Origin: Oscillospiraceae bacterium
Lineage (GTDB): Bacteria; Bacillota_A; Clostridia; Oscillospirales; Ruminococcaceae
Direction of reading: 5' to 3'
Assembly (NCBI GenBank): GCA_017523995.1
Contig: JAFWUX010000057.1
Location: 1 to 64,000, forward strand
Length of the DNA stretch: 64,000 nucleotides
The notes beneath the pieces are model-generated. The model made no database searches, was not told the origin of the DNA, and saw only the letters and a list, made by a program, of their open reading frames with translations. This document shows positions 8,408-15,914 of this stretch, piece after piece; positions within the stretch are counted from its first letter, which is position 1; the number at the start of each line of letters is the position of its first letter. The translations under genes and the position numbers were made by a program.

Positions 8408-8436
8408 ATTATAGCTTTTTGTGCACTGCCCTGCAA
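8408..8436 (-). promoter_or_regulatory. Sigma-A promoter of the CotH gene
   Basis: Minus-strand -35 TTGCAG (8431-8436) and -10 TATAAT (8408-8413) with a 17-bp spacer. Confidence 0.7.
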
Positions 8437-8440
8437 TGTG

Positions 8441-8463
8441 ATATCATACAGATTATATGATAT
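8441..8463. promoter_or_regulatory. Inverted repeat upstream of the CotH promoter
   Basis: ATATCATA and TATGATAT are spaced by seven bases, directly behind the CotH -35. It lies between two divergent genes and may bind an activator or repressor of either; no protein can be assigned. Confidence 0.35.
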
Positions 8464-8563
8464 ATTGTGCAAATCCGGACAAGGCGGCGTTTGTGCAAAT
8501 CTGACAGATTCGCTTTTGGATATTCGGCACATCGCCGAAATTCAGAAAATCCGCGATTTGATA

Positions 8564-8613
8564 TTGACATCGTGTCAGAATTGTGCTATCATGTCTATAG
8601 TGACATCGTGTCA
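8564..8613 (+). promoter_or_regulatory. TetR promoter with two identical operators
   Basis: -35 TTGACA (8564-8569) and -10 TATCAT (8587-8592) are 17 bp apart. The 13-bp palindrome TGACATCGTGTCA occurs twice, at 8565-8577 over the -35 and at 8601-8613 just after the -10. The two centres are 36 bp apart. This is a classic arrangement for tight repression by a dimeric regulator, presumably the TetR protein encoded immediately downstream. Confidence 0.8.
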
Positions 8614-8637
8614 AAACGCAGAAAGGGGGCAATCATT

Positions 8638-9258
8638 TTGCCGAAAGGATCACCCGAGCTGACAGCATCCCGAAAAGAGGAGATCGTCAACGCCTGTGAA
8701 TCGCTCTATCAGACGATGAGCTTCAAGGAGATCACAATCAAGGAAATCGGCGCTGTCACCTCATTTACGCGCACCTCAATCTATAACTATTTCCAGACCA
8801 AAGAGGAGATTTTCCTCGCACTGATGCAGCGCGAATACGAACGCTGGGCTGCTGAGCTGCTGTCAATCGCGGCGGAGCACGAAACGATCACCGTTCCGGA
8901 TTTTGCCTCGGCGCTTGCGCACTCGCTTGAGCATCACGAGCAGCTGCTGAAGCTGCTTGCGATGAATCACTATGATATGGAGGAAAACGCCCGTCCGGAG
9001 CGCCTTGTCGAGTTCAAGTCCGCATACGGCGCATCGCTCGATGCTGCGCGCTTCTGCCTGAACAAATTTTTCCCGCAGACCGATGCAGAACGCTTTATCT
9101 TCGTGTTTTTCCCGTTTCTGTTCGGCGTCTATCCCTACACCGTCGCAACGCAGAAACAGCTCGACGCAATGGCGGATGCCGGTATTCAGTTCAAAATGCA
9201 CAACATCTATGAAATCATTTATTCCTGCGTGATGCAGCTTCTGGGAGGTACAGCATGA
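8638..9258 (+). CDS. TetR/AcrR family transcriptional regulator
   Basis: The 206-residue protein has a TetR-type helix-turn-helix near residues 10-55 (MSFKEITIKEIGAVTSFTRT then SIYNYFQTKEEIF). The C-terminal part is helical and aromatic-rich. I prefer the TTG at 8638 because AGGGGG sits eight bases upstream and the earlier in-frame codons lie inside the promoter. Its ATGA overlap with the first aldo/keto reductase gene shows it is the first gene of the redox operon and probably controls it through the two palindromes upstream. Confidence 0.85.
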   Translation: MPKGSPELTASRKEEIVNACESLYQTMSFKEITIKEIGAVTSFTRTSIYNYFQTKEEIFLALMQREYERWAAELLSIAAEHETITVPDFASALAHSLEHHEQLLKLLAMNHYDMEENARPERLVEFKSAYGASLDAARFCLNKFFPQTDAERFIFVFFPFLFGVYPYTVATQKQLDAMADAGIQFKMHNIYEIIYSCVMQLLGGTA

Positions 9259-10292
9259 AATACACAAAACTCGGCAATTCCGATCTGAACGTTTCCCGCA
9301 TCTGCATGGGATGCATGGGCTTCGGCGATGCACAGAAAGGTCAGCACTCATGGACGCTCGATGAGGAGCATTCCCGTGAGATCATCAGGCGCGGACTCGA
9401 ACTCGGCGTCAATTTCTATGATACCGCGATTGCGTATCAGTCCGGCACAAGCGAACAGTTTGTCGGCAGAGCGCTGCGCGACTTTGCAAAGCGCGATGAG
9501 GTTGTTGTCGCGACGAAATTCCTGCCGCGCACCCCTGCGGATATTGAAGCAGGCATCAGCGGGCAGGCGCATATCGAGCGGATGATCAACAAGAGCCTTG
9601 CAAATCTCGGCATGGACTATGTCGATCTCTATATCTATCACATGTGGGACTGGAACACCCCGCTTTATGATATCCTTGACGGGCTCAACCGGATTGTCAA
9701 AGCCGGAAAGGCGCGCTATATCGGCATCTCGAACTGCTATGCGTGGCAGCTCGCAAAGGCAAATGCACTTGCTGAAAAAGAGGGCTTTGCAAAATTTGTC
9801 AGCGTGCAGGGGCACTATAATCTGATCTTCCGTGAGGAGGAGCGCGAAATGGCAATGCTCTGTGCCGAGGACAACATCGCGATGACGCCCTACAGCGCAC
9901 TCGCCAGCGGCAGACTCGCAAGGCTCCCCGGCGAAACATCCAAGCGCGCCGAGGAGGACAGCTATGCAAAATTCAAGTATGATGCCACAAAGGAGCAGGA
10001 TGAAGTCATCATCCGGCGCGTCGCGGAGCTTGCCGAAAAGCACGGCGTCTCCATGACAGAGGTATCGCTTGCGTGGCTGCTGACAAAAGTCACGGCACCG
10101 GTTGTCGGTGCGACAAAAATGCACCATATCGAGGGCGCGGCAAAGGCGGTTGAGCTTGAACTTTCCGCCGAGGAGACCGCATATCTCGAGGAGCCCTATA
10201 TCCCCCATGCGCTTGCAGGCGTCATGGCACAGAACAAGCCCGCAAACAAAGATGAAAAGCATGTCTGGTCTACAGGCAGCCAGAAGCTCTGA
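9255..10292 (+). CDS. Aldo/keto reductase
   Basis: The 345-residue protein is an NADPH-dependent TIM-barrel oxidoreductase. The catalytic tetrad is visible: Asp and Tyr in NFYDTAIAYQSGTSEQFVG, Lys in VVVATKF and His in YIYHMWD. YIGISNCYAWQL and the C-terminal VVGATKMHHIEGAAKAVELE segment contribute to cofactor binding. Its length and the MGCMGFGDAQ start resemble the YhdN/IolS-like branch of the family. It overlaps the TetR stop codon by four bases. The physiological substrate is not deducible; carbonyl detoxification is a reasonable guess from the neighbours. Confidence 0.88.
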   Translation: MKYTKLGNSDLNVSRICMGCMGFGDAQKGQHSWTLDEEHSREIIRRGLELGVNFYDTAIAYQSGTSEQFVGRALRDFAKRDEVVVATKFLPRTPADIEAGISGQAHIERMINKSLANLGMDYVDLYIYHMWDWNTPLYDILDGLNRIVKAGKARYIGISNCYAWQLAKANALAEKEGFAKFVSVQGHYNLIFREEEREMAMLCAEDNIAMTPYSALASGRLARLPGETSKRAEEDSYAKFKYDATKEQDEVIIRRVAELAEKHGVSMTEVSLAWLLTKVTAPVVGATKMHHIEGAAKAVELELSAEETAYLEEPYIPHALAGVMAQNKPANKDEKHVWSTGSQKL

Positions 10293-10308
10293 GAACATGC
10301 TGAATAAT

Positions 10309-10438
10309 GTATCGCGGCGCGATGATTCATAATGGGGCTCCGCCAAAGGAACATTGTCCCTTTGGAATCCCGCTTTTAGAAAATGATTGATAAACAGTAG
10401 CGCCCGTCATTATAAATCCGCCGAAAGCACTTTAATCA
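10309..10438. repeat. Dispersed intergenic repeat, copy 1
   Basis: The stretch 10309-10386 (TATCGC-GCGAT, then ATAATGGGGCTCCGCC, then TCCCTTTGGAATCCC and AAAATGA-like end) matches 18243-18330 closely. A second block at 10412-10438 (AATCCGCCGAAAGCACTTT) matches 18445-18463. It can fold into short hairpins (CCAAAGG/CCTTTGG). It sits between two aldo/keto reductase genes and separates the operon. Confidence 0.7.
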
Positions 10439-10463
10439 ACGGTTCACATAAAGGAGGTACCAT

Positions 10464-11327
10464 ATGTTTGACAAAAAACTGACTTTGGCAAACGGGATTG
10501 CAATCCCGCAGCTTGCGCTCGGGACATGGCTCATTGATGATGCCGATACCGCGGATGCCGTCAGGGCGGCGGTTTCGCTCGGATACCGCCACATTGACAC
10601 CGCACAGGCGTATGCAAATGAGCGCGGCGTCGGCGAAGGCGTCCGGACATGCGGCATTGCCCGTGAGGAAATCTTCGTGACCTCAAAGGTCGCGGCAGAG
10701 CACAAGGATTACAAATCTGCGGCGGCGGGCATTGACGGAACCCTCCGCACCATGCAGCTCGATTATCTCGATATGATGATCATTCACTCACCGCAGCCGT
10801 GGAAGTTCGTCAACCAGTCCGATGACCGCTTTATCGAGGGCAACCGCGAGGCATGGCGCGCGCTCGAGGATGCATACAAGGCGGGCAAGCTCCGTGCAAT
10901 CGGCATCTCGAACTTTCTGCAGGGCGACGTGGACAGCCTCTGGGAGACGGCGAAAATCAAGCCAATGGTCAATCAGGTGCTCTGCCATATCTCCAACTCG
11001 CCGCTTGACCTGATCGACTACTGCACCGCAAAGGGCATCGTCATGGAGGCATATTCCCCTGTTGCGCACGGCGAGGCAATGAAGAATCCCAAGATCGCGG
11101 AAATGGCTGCAAAATACGGCGTCAGCGTGCCGCAGCTCTGCATCCGCTATGATATCCAGCTCGGCATGATCGTTCTGCCGAAAACTGCAAATCCCGCACA
11201 CATGAAATCCAATGCAGATGTGGATTTCGTGATTTCGGATGCAGACATGGAGACACTGAAAGCAATCCCGCATATCGAAAACTACGGCGAACACAGCTTC
11301 TTCCCAGTGTTCGGCGGAAAATTCTGA
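10464..11327 (+). CDS. Aldo/keto reductase (2,5-diketogluconate reductase type)
   Basis: The 287-residue protein begins KLTLANGIAIPQLALGTW, typical of the AKR5-like group. The tetrad is Asp/Tyr in HIDTAQAYANERGVGEGV, Lys in FVTSKV and His in MIIHSPQP. The C-terminal half carries IGISNF and VLPKTANP for NADPH binding. AAAGGAGG lies nine bases before the ATG. The gene begins a second set within the redox cluster after the repeat element and is followed 13 bases later by the CMD-cupin gene. Substrate unknown. Confidence 0.88.
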   Translation: MFDKKLTLANGIAIPQLALGTWLIDDADTADAVRAAVSLGYRHIDTAQAYANERGVGEGVRTCGIAREEIFVTSKVAAEHKDYKSAAAGIDGTLRTMQLDYLDMMIIHSPQPWKFVNQSDDRFIEGNREAWRALEDAYKAGKLRAIGISNFLQGDVDSLWETAKIKPMVNQVLCHISNSPLDLIDYCTAKGIVMEAYSPVAHGEAMKNPKIAEMAAKYGVSVPQLCIRYDIQLGMIVLPKTANPAHMKSNADVDFVISDADMETLKAIPHIENYGEHSFFPVFGGKF

Positions 11328-11340
11328 GGAGGTTCGTATC

Positions 11341-12096
11341 ATGAGTGAAAAAATCGTACAGACAGCAGGCAGAGAGCAGCTCGGCGCATTTGCCCCGATG
11401 TTCGCACATCTGAATGACGATGTGCTGTTCGGCGAGGTATGGAACGAGCAGGCGATAGACGTCAAGACAAAGTGCATCATCACGGTTGTCTCGCTGATGG
11501 CATCCGGCATCACGGACAGCTCGCTTTCCTACCACCTGCAGAACGCCAAGGCACACGGCGTCACAAAGGAGGAAATCGCTGCAATCATCACGCATGCAAC
11601 AATGTATGTCGGCTGGCCGAAGGGCTGGGCGGTGTTCCGGCTCGCAAAGGAGATCTGGAACGAAACTGCTCCTGCACTGACCGAAAAAGACCGCTATCAG
11701 AACACGATCTTTTTCCCGGTCGGCGAGCCGAATCCCTACGGCGCATATTTCGTCGGACAGAGCTATCTGGCACCGGTTTCAACGGAGCAGGTTTCGATCT
11801 TCAACGTCACCTTTGAGCCTGCCTGCCGCAACAACTGGCATATCCACCACGCAAAGAGCGGCGGCGGTCAGATGCTGATCTGTGTCGGCGGCAGAGGCTA
11901 TTATCAGGAATGGGGCAAAGATGCCGTCGAGCTGACGCCCGGCACGGTGATCAATATCCCCGCAAATGTCAAGCACTGGCACGGTGCTGCGCCGGACAGC
12001 TGGTTCTCGCATCTGGCAATTGAAATCGCAGGTGAGGAGGCATCGACGGAATGGTGCGAGCCCGTCTCCGATGCAGACTACGGCAAGCTGAAATAA
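11341..12096 (+). CDS. Carboxymuconolactone decarboxylase-like plus cupin fusion
   Basis: Residues 1-110 form an AhpD/CMD-like all-helical domain (FGEVWNEQAIDVKTKCIITV, HGVTKEEIAAIITHATMYVG). The CxxC that gives AhpD its peroxidase activity is absent (LMASGITDSSLSYH there instead). Residues 135-235 are a small-barrel cupin with metal-ligand histidines in NNWHIHHAKSGGGQM and VKHWHGA. CMD-cupin fusions are common next to aldo/keto reductases and flavodoxin-like reductases in Clostridia; their reaction is not established. It starts with a good GGAGG site and is 36 bases from the next gene. Confidence 0.85.
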   Translation: MSEKIVQTAGREQLGAFAPMFAHLNDDVLFGEVWNEQAIDVKTKCIITVVSLMASGITDSSLSYHLQNAKAHGVTKEEIAAIITHATMYVGWPKGWAVFRLAKEIWNETAPALTEKDRYQNTIFFPVGEPNPYGAYFVGQSYLAPVSTEQVSIFNVTFEPACRNNWHIHHAKSGGGQMLICVGGRGYYQEWGKDAVELTPGTVINIPANVKHWHGAAPDSWFSHLAIEIAGEEASTEWCEPVSDADYGKLK

Positions 12097-12132
12097 CCGT
12101 TCCGCTCCGCCGGAACAGAAACGAGGTTCCGT

Positions 12133-12666
12133 ATGAAAATTGTGATCCTGATGGGCAGCCCGAACCCGAACGGCTCCACGGCCATCCTTGTGCAGAGCTT
12201 CAAAAAGGGCGCCGAGGAGCGCGGGCACAAGGTCGAGGTCATTGATGTGTGCAGTCTGGATATTCACCCGTGTACCGGATGTATCGCCTGCGGCTACGAG
12301 GGTGACTGCGTGCAGGATGATGACAGCCGCATTGTCCGGAAGGCGCTGCTCAGCTGCGATATGGTGGTCTTTGCGACACCGCTCTACTACTACGGCATGT
12401 CGGCGCAGCTCAAGACCGTCATCGACCGTTTCTGTGCCTACAACAGCAGCCTGAACCGCAGGCATCTGAAATCCGCGCTGCTGACCGTCGCATGGAACGC
12501 CGACGACTGGACGTTCGAGGCGCTCGAAGCGCACTATAAAACGCTGGTGCGCTATATTCATCTGACGGATATGGGCATGGTGCTCGGATACGGCTGCGGC
12601 ACGCCGAATATGACGAAATCCGGCAGCTTTCCCGAGCGTGCGTATCAGCTCGGCAGATCGCTGTGA
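12133..12666 (+). CDS. Flavodoxin-family NAD(P)H oxidoreductase (iron-sulfur flavoprotein-like)
   Basis: The 177-residue protein starts MKIVILMGSPNPNGSTAILV, the FMN phosphate loop of NADPH-dependent FMN reductases. A cysteine motif CTGCIACGYEGDC at about residues 50-62 is the compact cluster motif of iron-sulfur flavoproteins. FATPLYYYGMSAQLKTVIDR is the second FMN loop. It probably passes electrons to quinones or other small acceptors. It is the last gene of the TetR-linked redox cluster and is followed by a strong terminator. Confidence 0.85.
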   Translation: MKIVILMGSPNPNGSTAILVQSFKKGAEERGHKVEVIDVCSLDIHPCTGCIACGYEGDCVQDDDSRIVRKALLSCDMVVFATPLYYYGMSAQLKTVIDRFCAYNSSLNRRHLKSALLTVAWNADDWTFEALEAHYKTLVRYIHLTDMGMVLGYGCGTPNMTKSGSFPERAYQLGRSL

Positions 12667-12693
12667 GTGCCCGCTTTTCATATGCATAATAGA

Positions 12694-12736
12694 AGCCGCT
12701 CCAATCAGACAATACATCTGACCGGAGCGGCTTTAT
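12694..12736. terminator. Bidirectional terminator between convergent genes
   Basis: A 10-bp stem AAGCCGCTCC / GGAGCGGCTT closes a long loop and is flanked by T-rich sequence on the plus side and A/T-rich sequence on the minus side. It serves both the redox operon and the minus-strand genes at 12790-14175. The same GCCGCTC/GAGCGGC core is used in two other terminators of the window. Confidence 0.8.
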
Positions 12737-12789
12737 CTATCCGCGAATCTCAAACGGAATATGGGAATTGCATCCCCAATGCCGATCCG

Positions 12790-13077
12790 TTATCTCCGCT
12801 CATTCGGACCGGGGACAATCGTCAGACCGGAACCGCCCTGCGGACGCGGGCCGGAAGGTCCTGCGCCGCCCTGCGGGGGCGTCTGGCGCTGGATTGCCTG
12901 ACGTTCCGTCTGCTTGCCGACGAACTGGTCATTCCGGATCTGCAGCTTCAGGCTGCCGGGGTTCACATAATCCGAAGCCTCATGCTTCTGCACAACAGAG
13001 TGAAGCTGTGAGAGCAGGCTTGCCAGCACAATGCCGCCGACAACCAGCCCGATGATCAGCGGGATCAGAAATTGCAT
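12790..13077 (-). CDS. Small single-pass membrane protein (YdjH position)
   Basis: The 95-residue product starts MQFLIPLIIGLVVGGIVLAS, one N-terminal transmembrane helix. A polar stretch and a Gly/Pro-rich tail (about residues 63-95) follow. The ATG at 13077 is eight bases after AGGAGG. It follows the zinc-ribbon membrane protein gene by 15 bases. In Bacillus subtilis a small membrane protein, YdjH, is encoded in the same place of the ydjFGHI operon; assignment here rests on position and topology, not on clear sequence identity. Confidence 0.65.
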   Translation of the reverse strand: MQFLIPLIIGLVVGGIVLASLLSQLHSVVQKHEASDYVNPGSLKLQIRNDQFVGKQTERQAIQRQTPPQGGAGPSGPRPQGGSGLTIVPGPNERR

Positions 13078-13092
13078 ATTCACAGCCTCCTT

Positions 13093-14175
13093 TTACTGCA
13101 GCATCATGCCGATCAGGTAACTGATGACCGTCACGGCGGCGGTTACGGCGAGGAAGATGCCCCACGCCTTACCTTTATCCGAGGGCAGATTGCCGACAAA
13201 TTTGCCGCTCTGCCCGTTCATCGCAAAGGTATACTTCTGCCCGTTCCATGAGGTGTTGAGCAGCCATACCGGATACAGCGCATATTTCGTCTGACCGTTG
13301 CGGAGCTGGATGCTGCTGCCCGCAGTCTCGACGGAATCATAACCCTGCACGGTCTTGCGGAACTCATTGATTGTGCTCTGCCGGATGCGCTCGTTTGCGC
13401 GCTCGACGCTCTTTTCCGCATCGACATCGTAGCGGTCGGCAAGATAGCCGGAGAGGAACGCCGTCTGGAACGGAACCGCCTGTTTGAAATCAAACGGCTC
13501 GAGCGACTCCATCATGGTATCATCCATCTTCTCGGAGCCGTCCACAGGGACATTCGAAAATGAGATGCCGCCCTGTCTGCGGACATGGAAATTGCTCGTT
13601 TCCACATACTGGAAATTCTGGTCGCTCCAGCGGCGGATCTTCTTTGCACGGTAGCGGATATCCGCATCGACCTCCGCATCAAACAGCCACACGGGGACAT
13701 AAACGCCCTTGATCTCGTCAATGTGATTCTGGCTCTTAAAGACCTTCGGGAGCAGCGGCTTGCCCTCCATATGCTTGAGCAGTGCCGCCTTTGCCGCCTC
13801 TTTGTCGAGCTTGAACGGAATCACGAGATCCGGCTTGAGATCGCCGGAGAACTGTCCGGTCATAATAACCGGATTGTCGCAGTACGGGCATTTGGACGCA
13901 GCCGTAGTCTCATCGGCGACCACCTCGCCGCCGCAGGACTGGCATTTGTAGATGCGCAGACCCTCTGCTTCGCCCTGCTCCCAGTCGCTGCCTGCTTCGG
14001 ATTCCCAGTTCATCTCGGATTCCGGCAGCGCCTCGTTGAGCTGTTCATCGGTCGCCTGCAGAGTTGCAAGATCGAATTCCGAGAGACAATAAGGGCATTT
14101 CATCTGCTGCGAATTGCTGTCAAACTCGATTTTTGCACCGCAGCTCGGGCATTTGTATTCGATCAAATCAGCCAT
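13093..14175 (-). CDS. Zinc-ribbon membrane protein, YdjG-like
   Basis: The 360-residue protein has two zinc ribbons at the N-terminus: CPSCG...CPYC (residues 8-30) and CQSCGG...CPYC (about 80-102). A long soluble domain follows (FKLDKEAAKAALLKHMEGKP and YVPVWLFDAEVDADI), ending with a transmembrane helix at about 335-357 (GIFLAVTAAVTVISYLIGMM). TFIIB-like zinc-ribbon plus C-terminal membrane anchor is the layout of YdjG, which with YdjH recruits PspA and YdjI to stressed membranes in B. subtilis. The ATG at 14175 is preceded by GAGG; no PspA gene is adjacent. Confidence 0.75.
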   Translation of the reverse strand: MADLIEYKCPSCGAKIEFDSNSQQMKCPYCLSEFDLATLQATDEQLNEALPESEMNWESEAGSDWEQGEAEGLRIYKCQSCGGEVVADETTAASKCPYCDNPVIMTGQFSGDLKPDLVIPFKLDKEAAKAALLKHMEGKPLLPKVFKSQNHIDEIKGVYVPVWLFDAEVDADIRYRAKKIRRWSDQNFQYVETSNFHVRRQGGISFSNVPVDGSEKMDDTMMESLEPFDFKQAVPFQTAFLSGYLADRYDVDAEKSVERANERIRQSTINEFRKTVQGYDSVETAGSSIQLRNGQTKYALYPVWLLNTSWNGQKYTFAMNGQSGKFVGNLPSDKGKAWGIFLAVTAAVTVISYLIGMMLQ

Positions 14176-14202
14176 TGGTTGATTCCTCATTTCTATACAG
14201 AT

Positions 14203-14236
14203 AAAACCGGGCAGGATTGACTCCCGCCCGGCTTTT
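14203..14236 (-). terminator. Terminator between the SPFH and zinc-ribbon genes
   Basis: On the minus strand AGCCGGGCGGGA pairs with TCCTGCCCGGTT, followed by TTAT. It lies directly after the SPFH stop and may reduce read-through into the YdjG-like gene. Confidence 0.6.
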
Positions 14237-14246
14237 CAGAACCAGA

Positions 14247-15578
14247 TTACTGTGCGTCGCTCTCGTCAAAGATATCGCCGCACTCCGGGCAGAACTTCGG
14301 CGGATTCATCGGGTCCTCCGGTGTCCAGCCGCACTTGTCGCACTTATAGAGCGGTGCGCCTGCCGGCTTCTTGCTGCCGCAGTTCTGGCAGAATTTGCCG
14401 GTGTTGACCGTTCCGCAGGAGCAGGTCCAGCCCTCTGCCGGTGCAGGCTGCGGAGAACCGCAGTTCTGGCAGAACTTGCCGGTGTTTGCGGTGCCGCAGG
14501 AGCAGGTCCATGTATTCGCTGCCGGTGCTGCTGCCGGAGCAGGCGCCGGTGCCGGTGCCGCTGCCTGCTGCTGCTGTCCCATTGCAAAGAGCTGACCGGG
14601 ATTGAAACCGCCGCCCATGCCCTGTGCCATGCCCATGCCCATGAAGGCATTGACAGCGCCGCTGGTATTCTTTGCAGCATCCTGCACTGCCTGAGACTGT
14701 GCCGTGACAAGCGAAGCAGCTGCCATATTCGGATCACGGTTGATGGCTGCACGCTGTGCCTGCTTGATCATATCCTCGTCTTCCTTCGGAATGGTGACGG
14801 AGTTGATCGTGATGTTGGTCAGCGTAATGCCGCGCTCTGCGAGCCACTGATCCTTCAGTGCCTCGTTCATTGCGTCACGCAGCTCATTGGTATGACCGGG
14901 CAGTGCGCTGTAGCGGATGCCCAGCTCGGAGATCTTTGCGAAAGCCGGCTGCAGTGCAGTCAGGAACTCGCTTCTCATCATATCGAGCAGGTTGTTGTCG
15001 GTGATGCGGAACACATCATGCGAGTTGCCTGCGACCTTGCAGTAGAACAGGATCGGGTCGGTGATCGTGAACTGATACATACCGTTGCAGCGGACGGAAA
15101 CATCAATATCAAGACCGATGTTGTTATCCACGACACGGAACGGAATCGGATTCTGGGTGCCGAACTTGTTGCCCATGATATCCTTGGTGTTGAAGTAGTA
15201 GACACGCTGATCCTTGCCGGTATCGCCGCCCATTGCGAAACGTCTGCCGAAGGTCTTGAAGCTCTCGATGATGCCCTTTCCGAGCTTGCCGGAGAAGATG
15301 CTCGGCTCTGTACCGATATCATACTTATATTCGCCGGGCTCTGCGCAGATCTCCATGATTCTGCCCTGCTCGACGATGATCATGCACTGACCGTCAGCAA
15401 CAGCAACGATACTTCCGTTTGTGATGATGTTGTCATCGCCCTTGTTGTTGCCCTTTGTCCGCTTGTGACCTTTTGCCATCAGTACGTCTGCCGGAAGCGA
15501 CTCGCAGTAAAAATATTCAAGCCACTGATCCTTCAGTGTGCTGCTTCCTGCCTGCAATGCAGCTGCAATCAATCCCAT
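14247..15578 (-). CDS. SPFH-domain protein with zinc-ribbon tail, YdjI-like
   Basis: The 443-residue protein has an SPFH/band-7-type core at about residues 20-300 (GSIVAVADGQCMIIVEQGR, GLDIDVSVRCNGMYQFTITD, ITLTNITINSVTIPKEDEDM), as in the YdjI/'virion core protein' family. A glycine/methionine/alanine-rich linker follows (about 305-355). Three C-terminal zinc ribbons then occur: CSCGTANTGKFCQNCG, CSCGTVNTGKFCQNCG and CDKCGW...CPECG. It probably assembles on the membrane under envelope stress. The ATG at 15578 follows AGGAG at eight bases. Confidence 0.8.
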   Translation of the reverse strand: MGLIAAALQAGSSTLKDQWLEYFYCESLPADVLMAKGHKRTKGNNKGDDNIITNGSIVAVADGQCMIIVEQGRIMEICAEPGEYKYDIGTEPSIFSGKLGKGIIESFKTFGRRFAMGGDTGKDQRVYYFNTKDIMGNKFGTQNPIPFRVVDNNIGLDIDVSVRCNGMYQFTITDPILFYCKVAGNSHDVFRITDNNLLDMMRSEFLTALQPAFAKISELGIRYSALPGHTNELRDAMNEALKDQWLAERGITLTNITINSVTIPKEDEDMIKQAQRAAINRDPNMAAASLVTAQSQAVQDAAKNTSGAVNAFMGMGMAQGMGGGFNPGQLFAMGQQQQAAAPAPAPAPAAAPAANTWTCSCGTANTGKFCQNCGSPQPAPAEGWTCSCGTVNTGKFCQNCGSKKPAGAPLYKCDKCGWTPEDPMNPPKFCPECGDIFDESDAQ

Positions 15579-15664
15579 AGTAATTACTCCTTTCACATGG
15601 CGGAACGCTGTCCGCGCTGCTGTTACGAAATCTATCAGACAGTCAAAAGATAAATTTCTATTTC

Positions 15665-15708
15665 ATTATACCATTTTTCGCCGGAATTTGCAATGATATT
15701 ATTGCAAA
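15665..15708 (-). promoter_or_regulatory. Promoter and operator-like palindrome of the SPFH gene
   Basis: Minus-strand -35 TTGCAA (15688-15693) and -10 TATAAT (15665-15670) are 17 bp apart. The inverted repeat TTTGCAAT-6-ATTGCAAA (15687-15708) covers the -35. Between here and 15837 (intergenic stretch of 336 bases in total) I see no gene. Confidence 0.6.
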
Positions 15709-15831
15709 AAGAACGGAAACAATCTGCACAAAATTTCATTGTTGACATTAGGCAACATCCACAATCAAAATGATAGGCTATCTATCAGGAATTGGCATCC
15801 ATCTTGTGCATATGTGCATCGTATTCCTCAT

Positions 15832-15877
15832 AAAAACGCCATGTTATTTGTGACAGCCAATCAGAAATAACATGGCG
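15832..15877 (-). terminator. Terminator of the PncB-type gene
   Basis: A perfect 13-bp stem CGCCATGTTATTT / AAATAACATGGCG is followed on the minus strand by TTTTTAT. It lies about 40 bases after the stop codon. Confidence 0.85.
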
Positions 15878-15914
15878 TAACAGACTGCATCAGCGCTCCT
15901 GTATTTCGTGCAGA

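Noticed and set aside
14371..14595. Direct DNA repeats in the SPFH gene tail
   Set aside because: They encode two near-identical zinc ribbons, so the repetition is explained by domain duplication.
15720..15831. Possible plus-strand small gene or RNA starting from TTGACA at about 15743
   Set aside because: No matching -10 at a proper distance, no ribosome-binding site and no open frame of note.
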